Shown piece by piece: positions 1 to 12,700 of a stretch of 64,000 bases of DNA. Origin of the DNA: Pogonophryne albipinna (Eukaryota > Chordata > Actinopteri > Perciformes > Artedidraconidae); NCBI GenBank assembly GCA_028583405.1, contig JAPTMU010000159.1:373223-437222 (forward strand). Reading direction: 5' to 3'. Position 1 is the stretch's first letter; each line of letters opens with the position of its first letter. The notes under the pieces are model-generated. The model did no database searches and was not told the DNA's origin. It saw nothing but the letters and a program-made list of their open reading frames with translations. The translations under genes and the position numbers were made by a program.

Positions 1-50
1 TTTTGACATTTACAGAACGCCAACACACACCGCTCTGCCAGCCAGGGAGA

Positions 51-89
51 ATGAAGGTGTGTGTATGTGTGTATGTGTGTGTGTATGTG

Positions 90-170
<81 letters not shown>
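51..170. repeat. (TG)n microsatellite
   Basis: About 120 bases of TG dinucleotide with occasional TATG and CG interruptions. It abuts the 3' end of the minus-strand LINE, so it may have grown from that element's terminal tail. Confidence 0.95.
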
Positions 171-172
<2 letters not shown>

Positions 173-2800
173 TTTATTTATTTATAGAAGGACCATGCAT
201 ACAAAAACATTAATGTCAGCAAAGAGAAGAGATGCAATATGCCAGATTATAGCTAATAGCTCATTTCCATCTGTGGTCCTCAGACAGGTTCATAACAATC
301 AATACACAAATAATAACATTGCATGATCTCGATCAGTCAAACCATTTCAAAACCTGATTTAAGTACAGCTCAATAAATTAATACATCGTACACTTGAAAT
401 ACACAGACATGATCTCGGTCACTCAAATAATTACAAAGCCTGATTTAAATTCAGATTACGAACATAACACTTAGTACACTTCAAATACACTTCAATAAAA
501 TATCTAAGATATAGTATGACAATACAGTTCAAATTAAAAAAACTCAGATTACAGTGTAATTAATGTTGACTGGTTGCTTAATATCATTTTTTTACACCAT
601 AGGAAAACGAGTTAAAATCAGTTCAGGTTTTAAGTTCAACTGGAAGAGTATTCCAGTGCTTGATGGCCGTAAACGGAAATGCTGATCGTCCAAAGGCAGT
701 GCGCCTCAGAGGGAGGTTAGATCTGCATTTGATGAAGATCTGGAGTTTCTGCAACTCTGCTCATGGTGAAACTGAAAAAAGCCCCTCAACGGTGTTGTAG
801 AATTGTGAATGATTCTGAATACCAATCGAACTCGGGAAAGTAGAACAAGACTATCAAAACTGAACAGTTTGTATTTGGACAGTATATTGCAATGATGGTG
901 TTTTAATGACTTTCTATCCATAACTTTTAAGGCTTGTTTATAAAGAACCTGGTCTCATAGCAGTCTTAGTTGCTTGGGACCAGCAGGTTATACAGTAGTG
1001 AACATGTGATAGTATCATGGCATGCAAAAAGGTTTTCGATGCTTCTATGGTTAATGAGTTCCTAATATGTTTAAATTTGAAAATGTTATATTTCAGCTTT
1101 CTAGTCATGCTTCTAATATGGCTTTCAAAAGTCAAATGGGCATCCAAGATCACTCCCAAGTATTTGACCTCATTGACGTTTTCAATTATTTTACCATTCA
1201 CACAAAGTTGTGGATGCGTGGTTGTTTTTTTCTTTTTCGTGAAATACATTGTCACTGTTTTGTTAGTGTTTAAAGTAAGACACGAGTCATTTAACCATTG
1301 AGCAACTTTGTGCAGCGTCGACGAGAGCTTAGAGGCAACCTGTTCAGCATCTTTCCCATGAGTGTAAACCACCGTGTCGTCAGCATACATCTGGGCGTCT
1401 ACATCCTCACAAACAGATGGGAGATCATTAATATATATGCTGAACCACAGCGGTCCAAGAATTGAGCCTTGTGGCACTCCGATTGAGCATGGCTTAGTTT
1501 CTGACAGTTTATCATTTATACGGACACATTGAGAACGACCAGCTAAATAAGACCTGACCCATTGTATTGTGCTAACTGACAGATTTAAATTGTTGAGTTT
1601 TGATAAAAGTTTGGAATGGTTTACTGCGTCAAATGCTTTTCGCAGGTCAAGGAACACTGCTCCAACTATCCCTCCTTTGTCTAACTTAGCCTTGATTCCT
1701 TCCACTAAATAGCAGCATGCAGTCTCAGTAGAATAATTGGTCCTAAAACCAAACTGCATAGGATGGAGTAGTTTGTTGTAGCTTAGGTGTAACACCAGCT
1801 GCTCCGCGACTACTTTTTCAACTACTTCGGACACAACAGGTAGAATACTGATGGGTCTATAGTTGCCTACTTCTGTCTTGTCGCCACATTTAAAAATTGG
1901 TGTTACAATAGCAGTTTTAAGAGCTGAAATGTATTATCTTGTATTGATTGATTTGTAATATAGGTGATGGAGCTAGCCAAGTCCTTTTTATGTTTTTTTA
2001 TAAATACTGTGTCTAGTCCCCAGTGATCTTTAGCCTTAGAATTTGATAAGGTGGAAATTATTTTATTCACTTTAGTCTCATTTGTACAGTTGAGTTTGAG
2101 CACTTTTGTATCGTCAGCTAATGCAAGAAGCGGTTCTGTTACATTGAAACTGTGGGCCAATTCTGAAACAGACTCAATAAAGAAAGTATTAAAATGGTTG
2201 GCCACGGCTAGGCTATCCTGTAGGGTTCCGTTTATCATGAGCTCAGTATTATAATTTTTTGAGAGATCTTTTCCAATAAGTTTGTCAATGGTTTTCCATA
2301 GTTTTTGAGAATTCCCCTTTGCCTGTCGAATAGTATCTAATAAGTAATTTGCCCTTGCCTTTCGTAATTGAACTGTAACTTTATTTCTAAGACTTTTGTA
2401 TATTAAGCGATCTGTTTCTAGTCCTGATTTTAATGATTTCTTTAGAGCTACATCCCTTTTGTTCATGAATTCCCATAGAGCAGTGTTAAACCATGGTAAC
2501 AGTTGTTTGCCAATACGCTTTTGAGGCATTGTTTTTGTATATTTAGCTACGGTTTGTTTTAAGGTATGTTTCAAATTATCACAGGCCCCTTCACAATTTT
2601 CACCATATGTCAAATCAAACCAGTCAGTTTGCGTTATTTCATTCTCCAGAATTCCCATGTCCCGCTTTGGGATGTACGAGATATATTTTTTACCCTTTGT
2701 TATATTGTGATTTTTGTAACGTAGCTTGGATAGCTTCCTAGCAACTAGAGTAAGGTTATGATCGGACATGCCAGTAACAAGATTGTATGTTGTAACAAGA
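171..2800 (-). mobile_element. 5'-truncated LINE (non-LTR retrotransposon)
   Basis: Minus-strand LINE of about 2.6 kb. The 5' boundary lies at a TG-rich stretch (2790-2875), directly after the end of an endonuclease domain (SDHNL motif near 2760), so most of the endonuclease is missing. The reverse transcriptase and C-terminal region follow, with the stop at about 624. A 3' UTR of about 450 bp ends in an AATAAATAAAAC-like stretch near 171 that runs into the microsatellite. Low decay suggests a fairly recent insertion. The clade is not assigned; the RT resembles the jockey/CR1/L2 group. Confidence 0.88.
624..2790 (-). pseudogene. LINE ORF2 remnant: endonuclease end, linker, reverse transcriptase
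   Basis: ORF2-type polyprotein that would copy LINE RNA into DNA at a nicked target. Reading on the minus strand: SDHNLTLVARKL closes the endonuclease, a basic linker follows (2700-1930), then RT blocks NYRPISILP, AVFLDLRKAFDAV, GVPQGSILGPLWFS and the catalytic YADD (within MYADDTVVY, near 1380). A C-terminal block ends in NTLPVELKT at about 624. YADD is intact. Two frameshifts break the frame, one near 1928 just before the KTAIVTPIF block and one near 948 after the CWSQA block. No internal stop is seen apart from those caused by the shifts. With the truncated 5' end the copy cannot be autonomous. Confidence 0.88.
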
Positions 2801-4049
2801 TTGTATGTGTGTGTGTGTGTGCATGTGTGTATGTGTGTGCATGTGTGCATGTGTGTGTGCATGTGTGAGCGTGTGTCTTTATGTCCTGTGTTGTCCCAGG
2901 AGGTGTGTGAGGGATTAAGCCAGTGTCTGATAGGAAGATGTTCTACAGAGAAGTTCAGCTGATTCAACAGGAAGTCACTCAAACCTCACACCGTTCCCAC
3001 ATTTCAGAAATATTATTTGAATGTTTTTGGGATTGTTTATGGGCTGCTTTGTATGTGTTACAGAGTATGGCATGATATCCCATGAGTCTAGAAGACGTAA
3101 TCAACTGACTTTAATCCAGTTGTGCAGCCACATCTTTACCAACAGCTTTTTTCCAATCACTGCTTTTAAACTCTATATTTTAAAGGGACGAAGTATTTGA
3201 GTGATGGTACATCTGTATCTGAAGTTATTAGAGAAACAAGCTGAGATACATTTAGCAGACACTGACTTTAACGTGAAACTGAAACGTGAAATTAAAAGTG
3301 CTTTTAAACTTTCTTTTAGATGAATACTCCCTCCTCTTCAGTTCCCCAAGCTGCTCCCTTAAGCATGTCTCCAGTCCCGAAGTGTGAGGTGATAAGGCCA
3401 TACTTTACCATAGGTCAGAATGTGTGTTTTCTAGGTGCTAAATTAGATCTGATGTAATATCATGTAAGAGGGATACAGATTATAAAGTGGGGTCTCATAA
3501 GGGACAGGCTCCAACCGTCTACACACTGATATATATATTTCCATTGAAAGCACAGTAACATGTCATCCTGCCCAGTTTGACCCTGGATGCTGAGACGTAC
3601 ATGATGTTTCCACAGAGTGATAATATATCTGCGTCAGGAGTGTTTCTCTGACATTGACCGAGGTCAGTCTGCTCTCTGACGTCGTGAACAAAGTGTGTTA
3701 TCAGTGAACGCTGACCTTTACAAATGTGTCCTGCTTGTAATTCATCTCGGTGATGTAACATCGGCAGAGTATGATTCCTCCTGAAAGCACTGAGTGTACC
3801 TGCTGAGGTTCAGAGACATGCAGCATCTACAATGTGTTTTACCTAAAGCCACTTTCTGTCTGGAACCCAGTTCGCTGTTAGGGTTGGACAGTTAGCAGAG
3901 GAAGCATGCAAAGGGTTCCTCAGAGAGTTTAGATGTAATAAGATGAGCTCATGTTGACAAGACAATGAGCTGTAAGTGGATAAACAGGAGATTTGTGGAA
4001 CCAATATTCCAGTTATCCCTGAATGTAATGTATATGATATAATATGAAG
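2801..4049. other. Stretch without recognisable gene
   Basis: Apart from the edge of the TG-rich tract near 2870, I see no coding potential, known repeat or RNA gene. The short open frames here (60-80 codons) have no recognisable domains. Confidence 0.5.
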
Positions 4050-4955
4050 ATAATAATAATAATTATAATGCATTTATTTTATATAGGCGCCTTTCAAAGC
4101 TCTCAAGGTCGCCGTACAAACACACAAAAAACAAGATACACAATAGATAACACCAGCACAAGACAATGCAGTTTATAAATCAATCAAATAACCAAATCAA
4201 TAAAAACAGAGGATGATAATGATCAGGGTGGATATGCGAGTGTGAAGAGATGTGTTTTGAGGTGTGATTTGAAAATGGGGAGAGAGTCAGTGTTGCGGAG
4301 GTCAGGTGGGAGGGAGTTCCAGAGGCGGGGTGCAGAGCGGCTGAAGGCTCGAGACCCCATGGTGGTTAAACGGAAGGGGGGTGCAGTGAGGCTGAGGGAA
4401 GCAGAAGATCTGAGTGTGCGGATGGGTGTGTTGATGTGCAGGAGGTCGGAGAGGTACAGAGGAGTGAGGTTATGGATTTGACGGGGAGCCAGTGAAGCTG
4501 CTGAAGAACAGGAGTGATGTGGTTAATGGAGGGGGTTCTGGAGATGATGCGGGCGGCAGAGTTCTGGACCAGTTGAAGTCTGTGGATGGATTTGAGAGGG
4601 AGACCAAAGAGAAGGGAGTTGCATTCCATTGCATTACATGTCACTTGTTAGACGCTTTTATCCAAAGCGACTTACATACTCAACACTGTGGGCAATCCCC
4701 ACAGGAGCACTTTGGGGTGAACGACATGCTGACTGCAGTGGGGTTTGAACCTGTGACCCCCTGATCGGAACACCAACGCACAACCCACTGCACACGCCTC
4801 CCAGTTGCAGTAGTCAATGCGGGAAGTGACCAGGGTGTGAACAAGAATGGCGGAGCTCTTAGGGTTAAGGGACGGGCGGAGGCGGTTGATGTTGCGTAGA
4901 TGGAAATAGGCAGACCGAGTGATATGACTGATATTGATAACAGCTTTGCCAGAGG
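4050..4955 (-). mobile_element. LINE 3' fragment (RT C-terminus plus 3' UTR)
   Basis: Minus-strand translation gives [53 protein letters not shown], then a serine/proline-rich end. This is the usual C-terminal region of fish CR1/L2/Rex1-type LINE reverse transcriptases. The 3' UTR ends in GGCGCCTATATAAAATAAA followed by an ATT-rich tail (4050-4075), as expected for LINE 3' ends. The 5' part, including the catalytic RT, is missing. The coding part is split by a SINE exactly after TSRIDYCN. Confidence 0.85.
4624..4802 (-). mobile_element. tRNA-derived SINE nested in the LINE
   Basis: A 179-bp insert flanked by a 7-bp direct duplication AGTTGCA (4617-4623 and 4803-4809). On the minus strand it starts with a Pol III-like A box (GTGCAGTGGGTTG) and B box (AGGTTCAAACCCC). 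It ends with a body containing GTCGCTTTGGATAAAAGCG, then TGTAATGCAATG. That 3' tail resembles those shared with L2-clade LINEs, so mobilisation by an L2-type partner is inferred. Removing the insert and one duplication rejoins the LINE frame. Confidence 0.8.
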
Positions 4956-6337
4956 GACGATGGAGGAACTGAGTCTATAAGCCATCAGAGTCCTCCCCAT
5001 CCTCCTTGAAGTGTATTGGACAGCAGAGACTGTATCTCACTTTCGATTGGTCGCTGTCAGGACCCTGACAGCTGCTGTCCAATGGAATCAGGCGCTGCTC
5101 GATATAATGGATTCCTATTGGTCTGTGGTTGCCAGACAACGACAGGACGGGTTATTAATGACTGTCTGCAGACTCAGTGTGGGAACTTACAAGGACATCT
5201 CATACACTTACAGAAACGATTGTATCTTTGTACTGAGTGGGATTACAGTGACTGATATTGCAACTGTGATATTATTCTTAATTTTGGAGTGGTTGATCAT
5301 TTCTGTATTATCGATGATAAATATATACAGTAATATGATCATAGTGGGATTTTGTAAGAGGATCTGTACCAAACAAATGTTTTTTAGTCTAAAGAATTAT
5401 GTTTCCATGCTGGGTTATCTTCCTTCAAAATATTATAAACACATGGTTTCGGCTTTTAGATCTCAATATTGCACTATATTGCATTTTATTTTACGATAAC
5501 ATGCTTTAATTGTGCAGTCCAATTTCTCCTTCCGGATCTTAATGCTGCGTTTTACACTAAAGACTGTATCCTGATCAGAGAGGCTGCTCTTCTTTTCCCC
5601 CCTTGTTATTATAATATAAGAGCGCACCCTCCTCAGGAGCTCTGTGGTGCACCCCAGGGTCCTGCTCTGGGTCCTCATAAGTTTGTGTTTCACAGATTAT
5701 AAAGAGATTTAAAGTTATCACTATCACCTCTATTGAATTATTCAGATCGTTTAACTCTCAAACATGTTTATTTTCATAAATAATAACAATGATAAGATAT
5801 CAAGAAAGATATCAGAATCATTTATATGTATCTAAAGGTGAAATGCATTGTTTCTTTTATTTTCTAGTTTAATATTGATCTGTAAATATATCGTTTTAAA
5901 TAAAACATGTGAAGCTGAAACTCTGTGCAATCCCCTTTAAGTGTGTTCGTAACTCCATGCTAATTATTTATCATAAAGCGCCGCCTTGTTCCTGAGTTAC
6001 TCTGGCGTCTGTTCATTTATATAAATAAAGCTACCCCTGGGTGTGTTAAATATATTCAACATTTGATGTAACATGTTAACGTGAGATTCAGCTGGGACAC
6101 ATAATACATGCATTTATCTCAACATTATATAATCGTTATCATACAGCAGCACTTCATACATCCACAGCAGGTACATCATTTAGACACGATGATCACATTT
6201 CATACTGTGTGATTAAAAAGCAATGATGCCCACACGTTATCATCCAGCTGTTATCATATCCTAACCCTGTTCAACAGAACACATGGGGATGTACAAACTG
6301 AGATCCTCTCCATCCTCTATGATGGCGGAACTTATTT
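4956..6337. other. Stretch without recognisable gene
   Basis: Mostly AT-rich unique-looking sequence. At 5015-5083 there are nested inverted repeats (12-bp arms ATTGGACAGCAG and 8-bp arms GCTGTCAG) with three CCAAT/ATTGG boxes within 110 bp. The plus frame from about 5011 to 5499 stays open for 162 codons but shows no known domain. Near 5640 a short GAPQGPALGP translation resembles an RT motif, too short to call. Confidence 0.4.
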
Positions 6338-6563
6338 CCTGCCATCTCTCTCACTGTGTTTCATAACTGCAGATACTAAATATGTATGGAGCACCACCCA
6401 AACTACATGTGGAGGCAATCTGCAGAGTTATTTTTCAGTTAGACTCAAGCTGCAGAGATAACCTCTCATTCCTCTACGGACACTTGAAATCCTGAGCAGT
6501 GTTGGGGTAGTGATGCCTTACTCACTGCTGAAAGTAATTAGTTACACTACAAGTTGCATTACT
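6338..6563 (+). repeat. Left arm of a 9-kb-spaced inverted repeat
   Basis: About 226 bp matching 15698-15922 in inverted orientation with scattered mismatches. Shared landmarks include GAGCACCACCCAAACTACAT and GGGGTAGTGATGCCTTAC. Similarity fades outside these limits. The part at about 6497 begins CAGTGTTGGGG, like a hAT-type terminus. It could be a dispersed repeat present twice, or the ends of a larger unit. Confidence 0.7.
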
Positions 6564-7966
6564 TTTGGAGTACTCAAATAACACACCATGGATCATCACA
6601 TGAACCAGGCGGAATTTATTCTATGAATACAGAGAGCTGCTGCAGTGCTTCTGCTTTCAATCTGTATTTCTTTTATCATTATTGTTTAATCCGCACTGCA
6701 CCATGAATCCAGTTAATTCATATATATATGAAATGGGAGCTTTATAGTGATGTGTTTGTTATAGCTCATCATTTGTCTTCACATAGTGTCCGTCTGTTTG
6801 TGTTTAAAGACTGCAGTCTAAGATAATACACTTTTAAATATAAAGTAGTGAGTTCTCCTTTTGAAATGCTGCATGTTTCTTTTGAGTTAAATTTTTCTCC
6901 TGAGCTGAGTTTAGCAGTTTATAACGAGCCGGCCGACGCATCTGTCTTCAGCCGGTCTCATCTTCTTCTTCATCAGAATCAGGATTTCAGTCTGAAGATC
7001 ATCAGAGTTTCAGGAGCTCAAACACTCATCTTCATCGCTCCAAACCTTCCTGTTGATATTATAAAAATGTCTGCAGCGAATCTTGGTCCCTGTGAGGACG
7101 AGTTAAGATAACAAAATAATGGTTTTAAAGTCCTTAAAATCTGTGTTTTCTCTCTCTGTTATTTTCTGGAAATTCCCAATATCAATTCCATGTGTTGTAT
7201 GTCCTCCCTGGCATACAGGTCTACTCTGTAACATCCCATTTGATTTTCATCCTTTCAGTCATTTGAGCGAATATTGGATTTAATTAAAACAATTATGATC
7301 ACAACTTCTCCTCGATTATATTCAATTTAAAGGCCTTATTAAAAAGTTTCAAAAACTATTTTGAGTAAAAGTAAATGTTTTGATCAGTTAAAACTAACCA
7401 ACTGAACTTTTTATCATTTCTATTTGAGTCATCTGTGCATTGGAAAAACAAAAAATAACAATGACAGAGAAATAATGAATAAAACTAATCATACTGACAG
7501 AAAACCTAGAATATTGACGATAGCATTGACGATAATGTACTGAACAGTTCATATATATGTAAATGTTGAGCATGTTTTATGCTTCGATGAACATGTTCAT
7601 GAGGTACATTTCACATATTATATCGTACATAAATCTACTATTTCATTTTAGAAAAGGAGTTTGATTCAGTATGTTTGTTCGGGGTGAACTGTGCAGGATT
7701 GAAACAGAAAGCAGCTGGAGGAGCCACAGAGGAGATTACTGTGAATAAGTGACAGATGAGGGGCTGAATGATTTATTTGAATAATGTGGAGACGTTCCTC
7801 CCATTGTCAGTCCTGATAAACCCTGCAGTCTGCTACTAATTACCCATAATTCTCCTCCTCAGGGTCAAAGAGATGTTGGAGGATCCTTACCGGTCCTGTT
7901 CTGTCAGGAGGAAAGCCACAGGGGTGGGAAACAGATGAAGATCAGCACATGTTCAACCAGGATACA
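6564..7966. other. Stretch without recognisable gene
   Basis: AT-rich DNA. One 87-codon open frame (6848-7111) has no recognisable domain. No RNA gene or repeat is evident. Confidence 0.4.
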
Positions 7967-8126
7967 TTATATACTAGGGATGTAACGATATACCGAATAT
8001 CGCGGTATCGCGGTAAATAAACGTCCCAATACCGTCGTGAGACTGACAAAATCTACCGCGATAAAAAAAAAAAAAATGTTTTTAAAAAATATATTTTTTT
8101 TTTTAAAACACTTTTTTTTGTTTTAA

Positions 8127-8240
8127 ACCTTTATTTAACCAGATGGTCCCATTGAGATAATCGATCTCTTTTTCAAGAGAGACCTGTCCAACATGGCAGC
8201 AAGTAGGTTACAACATGAACATAAAACAACAGAACACAAA
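8127..8240 (-). mobile_element. LINE 3' tail inserted in the hAT element
   Basis: Minus-strand reading gives CTTGAAAAAGAGATCG, CTCAATGGGACCATCTGG and TTAAATAAAGGTTT. This is the same 3' end as the long LINE at 41405-43680 (its tail near 43600-43665) and the solo tail at 15276-15350. Only the last ~110 bp are present, so it is a severely 5'-truncated copy. Confidence 0.65.
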
Positions 8241-8938
8241 AGGACATCGTATTTATATGGGGGTTATTCCCTATCTTTATTCAAGAGCGTGGTATTTAAA
8301 TTTGAGAGCATACTTTATGTATTTATTTCCCTCAAACCCTGTCCCCGCACTCAAATAGTGCCTGCTTGCACTTAGATCTGCTTCTGCTCAAACTGTACGC
8401 TTGCACTCAGATATATTGCTGTTTACAGATTTGTTCTGCTCTCAGATTTATTCTCTGCGCGCTCGAAATTTTTGTGCAACAATCCTGTCAAAATCCCTCA
8501 ACCAATAGGAGGCCAGGTGTCCTTGCGGGTGCGTTCGCTTTACTTATTACAGCGTCCCGTAAGGGCGGTTATTCTTTGGTTTATAAACTCCCGCCCTCCG
8601 CGGCTTTATAATATAGAATGTACTGTTCAAGAGAGAGCACGCTCGTGAACTGTCAACGGGGGGGGGGGCGGTGTTATGCCGTGTGTGCATGATGCACCTC
8701 GCGGGAGCGCGCACAGCGTAAAGCAAAACCTCCCAGACATGTGTTGATCTGTACGGCAAAGTACGGTTTGGAAACTATATCATTTCCTTTTGGAGGGCAT
8801 GCATAACACGGCATAACACCAGAGCCTCGCTGCGGGGAAACGTTGGCGCTGTTCCGAGTTTGTTCCAATCTGTCAAAATGACAGACTGCTTTCAGATTTT
8901 TCCGTCATTGTTAAAAAAAAAATTCGGTTAACGCGACC

Positions 8939-9085
8939 ACTGCTGTCCCAGCAACATCAGTACCAAGCGAGAGAGTTTTTTCCAGAGCAGGGGATATTGT
9001 AAATGCCCAAACATCCAAGCTTATAAATACCTGGAAATGTGGACATTCTCATATTCCTAAAAACCTGTCTGATGATGCTGAGTGA
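8939..9085 (+). pseudogene. hAT transposase C-terminal remnant (hATC dimerisation region)
   Basis: A 49-codon open stretch ending in TGA translates as AVPATSVPSERVFSRAGDIV, then NAQTSKLINTW. The PATSVPSERVFSxAG block is the signature of the hAT C-terminal dimerisation domain, which lets transposase subunits associate. Everything N-terminal (zinc finger, RNase-H-like catalytic core) is absent; upstream sequence is poly-A and unrelated. The stop lies about 410 bp from the element's right terminus, in keeping with a deletion derivative of an autonomous copy. Confidence 0.85.
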
Positions 9086-9725
9086 GTGACTAGTGAGTTT
9101 GAGTGGAGTTACTTGAAAAACTAAAGTGAAACTTGATTTATTTTATTGCAGGGTCTGATTATTAAATGTCCTTGTTTATTTGTGAGATGCAGTGGCACAA
9201 ACAAAATGCCTACTTTGTTTGGTAGTACTATAGGTACAAAAACACTGGTTTTCTTGTTCCAGTCTGTTACTGTCACTTTGTTTTTGACAATACTGCTATC
9301 CTACTAAAATGCTATACAAATCAGATTTATTATTTAATAAAGAAACATTTTCCGAGTAAGAAAAATTTGTATTGAAAAAAAAAAAAACATTTTTTTATTT
9401 GTTTCCTTTATTATTCAATATCGCGATAAATACCGTACCGTGGACTTGTTATCGCGATATTATCGTACCGTGAGTTTTTGGTATCGTTACATCCCTATTA
9501 TATACATATTTCCTTCTTACTTCACTTTCCCTCCAATCAGTGATGGGGGGCATCACTCCCAGCTGAACCTATCACTTCATCTCTATTCCCACAAGCCTAT
9601 CATAGTGCATTGCTAAACCTTTAAATCTGCTCTCTCCCCTCCTGACAGCTGTAATTCAGGCGACTCGACGCAGCCCTCCCCCCTTCCACCTCCCATCCCT
9701 CCCAATCCAGGGTCAAGCTGAAACC

Positions 9726-12700
9726 ACTTCAGACCTCCATCAATCCCTTCAGACCTCCACCAATCCCTTCAGAATTCCATCAATCCCTTCAGAACTCCAT
9801 CAATCCCCTCAGACCTCCATCAATCCCTTCAGACCTCCATCAATCCCTTCAGACCTCCATCAATCCCTTCAGATCTCCATCAATCCCTTCAGACCTCCAT
9901 CAATCCCTTCAGATCTCCATCAATCCCTTCAGACCTCCATCAATCCCTTCAGACCTCCATCAATCCCTTCAGACCTCCATCAATCCCTTCAGATCTCCAT
10001 CAATCCCTTCAGACCTCCATCAATCCCTTCAGACCTCCATCAATCCCTTCAGACCTCCATCAATCACTTCAGACTTCCATCAATCCCTTCAGAATTCCAT
10101 CAATCCCTTCAGACCTCCATCAATCCCTTCAGACCTCCATCAATCCCTTCAGACCTCCATCAATCCCTTCAGACTTCCATCAATCTCTTCAGACCTCCAT
10201 CAATCCCTTCAGACCTCCATCAATCCCTTCAGATCTCCATCAATCCATTCAGACCTCCATCAATCCCTTCAGACCTCCATCAATCCCTTCAGACTTCCAT
10301 CAATCCCTTCAGACCTCCATCAATCCCTTCAGACCTCCATCAATCCCTTCAGACTTCCATCAATCTCTTCAGACCTCCATCAATCCCTTCAGACCTCCAT
10401 CAATCCCTTCAGATCTCCATCAATCCCTTCAGACCTCCATCAATCCCTTCAGACTTCCATCAATCCCTTCAGAATTCCATCAATCCCTTCAGACCTCCAT
10501 CAATCCCTTCAGACCTCCATCAATCCCTTCAGACCTCCATCAATCCCTTCAGATCTCCATCAATCCCTTCAGACCTCCATCAATCCCTTCAGACCTCCAT
10601 CAATCCCTTCAGATCTCCATCAATCCCTTCAGACCTCCATCAATCCCTTCAGACTTCCATCAATCCCTTCAGACCTCCATCAATCCCTTCAGAATTCCAT
10701 CAATCCCTTCAGACCTCCATCAATCCCTTCAGAACTCCATCAATCCCTTCAGAATTCCATCAATCCCTTCAGACCTCCATCAATCCCTTCAGACCTCCAT
10801 CAATCCCTTCAGAATTCCATCAATCCCTTCAGACCTCCATCAATCCCTTCAGACCTCCATCAATCCCTTCAGAATTCCATCAATCCCTTCAGACCTCCAT
10901 CAATCCCTTCAGAACTCCATCAATCCCTTCAGACCTCCATCAATCCCTTCAGACCTCCATCAATCCCTTCAGACTTCCATCAATCCCTTCGGAATTCCAT
11001 CAATCCCTTCAGACCTCCATCAATCCCTTCAGACTTCCATCAATCCCTTCAGAATTCCATCAATCCCTTCAGACCTCCATCAATCCCTTAAGACCTCCAT
11101 CAATCCCTTCAGAATTCCATCAATCCCTTCAGACCTCCATCAATCCCTTCAGAATTCCATCAATCCCTTCAGACCTCCATCAATCCCTTCAGACCTCCAT
11201 CAATACCTTCAGAACTCCATCAATCCCTTCAGACCTCCATCAATCCCTTCAGACCTCCATCAATCCCTTCAGAATTCCATCAATCCCTTCAGACCTCCAT
11301 CAATCCCTTCAGACCTCCATCAATCCCTTCAGAATTCCATCAATCCCTTCAGACCTCCATCAATCCCTTCAGACCTCCATCAATCCCTTCAGAATTCCAT
11401 CAATCCCTTCAGACCTCCATCAATCCCTTCAGACCTCCATCAATCCCTTCAGACCTCCATCAATCCCTTCAGACCTCCATCAATCCCTTCAGACCTCCAT
11501 CAATCCCTTCAGAACTCCATCAATCCCTTCAGACCTCCATCAATCCCTTCAGACTTCCATCAATCCCTTCAGAATTCCATCAATCCCTTCAGATCTCCAT
11601 CAATCCCTTCAGACCTCCATCAATCCCTTCAGACCTCAATCAATCCCTTCAGAATTCCATCAATCCCTTCAGACCTCCATCAATCCCTTCAGACCTCCAT
11701 CAATCCCTTCAGACCTCCATCAATCCCTTCAGAATTCCATCAATCCCTTCAGAACTCCATCAATCCCTTCAGACCTCCATCAATCCCTTCAGAACTCCAT
11801 CAATCCCTTCAGAATTCCATCAATCCCTTCAGACCTCCATCAATCCCTTCAGACCTCTATCAATCCCTTCAGAATTCCATCAATCCCTTCAGAATTCCAT
11901 CAATCCCTTCAGACCTCCATCAATCCCTTCAGACCTCCATCAATCCCTTCAGAACTCCATCAATCCCTTCAGACCTCCATCAATCCCTTCAGAATTCCAT
12001 CAATCCCTTCAGATCTCCATCAATCCCTTCAGACCTCCATCAATCCCTTCAGACCTCAATCAATCCCTTCAGAATTACATCAATCCCTTCAGACCTCCAT
12101 CAATCCCTTCAGACCTCCATCAATCCCTTCAGACCTCCATCAATCCCTTCAGAATTCCATCAATCCCTTCAGAATTCCATCAATCCCTTCAGACCTCCAT
12201 CAATCCCTTCAGAACTCCATCAATCCCTTCAGACCTCCATCAATCCCTTCAGAATTCCATCAATCCCTTCAGAATTCCATCAATCCCTTCAGACCTCCAT
12301 CAATCCCTTCAGAACTCCATCAATCCCTTCAGACCTCCATCAATCCCTTCAGAATTCCATCAATCCCTTCAGAATTCCATCAATCCCTTCAGACCTCCAT
12401 CAATCCCTTCAGAACTCCATCAATCCCTTCAGAATTCCATCAATCCCTTCAGACCTCCATCAATCCCTTCAGACCTCCATCAATCCCTTCAGAATTCTAT
12501 CAATCCCTTCAGACCTCCATCAATCCCTTCAGACTTCCATCAATCCCTTCAGAATTCCATCAATCCCTTCAGACCTCCATCAATCCCTTCAGACCTCAAT
12601 CAATCCCTTCAGAACTCCATCAATCCCTTCAGACCTCTATCAATCCCTTCAGACTTCCATCAATCCCTTCAGAATTCCATCAATCCCTTCAGATCTCCAT

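Larger units (their letters stand above)
7975..9497. mobile_element. hAT-superfamily element with 8-bp target duplication
   Basis: A 1,523-bp element bounded by perfect TTATATAC duplications (7967-7974, 9498-9505). Its inverted termini begin TAGGGATGTAACGATA, followed by subterminal repeats rich in TATCGCGATA. The 8-bp duplication and an internal hATC transposase remnant place it in the hAT superfamily. The interior is scrambled: a LINE 3' tail (8127-8240), a GC-rich segment with a G tract (8659-8668), then the transposase end. It is non-autonomous. Confidence 0.88.

Noticed and set aside
4690..4802. Possible tRNA gene (A and B boxes on the minus strand)
   Set aside because: It lacks a foldable acceptor stem and anticodon arm, and is bounded by a target duplication and a LINE-type tail, so it is a SINE head.
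5011..5499. 162-codon open frame
   Set aside because: AT-rich, no recognisable domain, no homologous motif, no splice context; could be chance. The inverted repeats and CCAAT boxes at its start are noted under the region entry.
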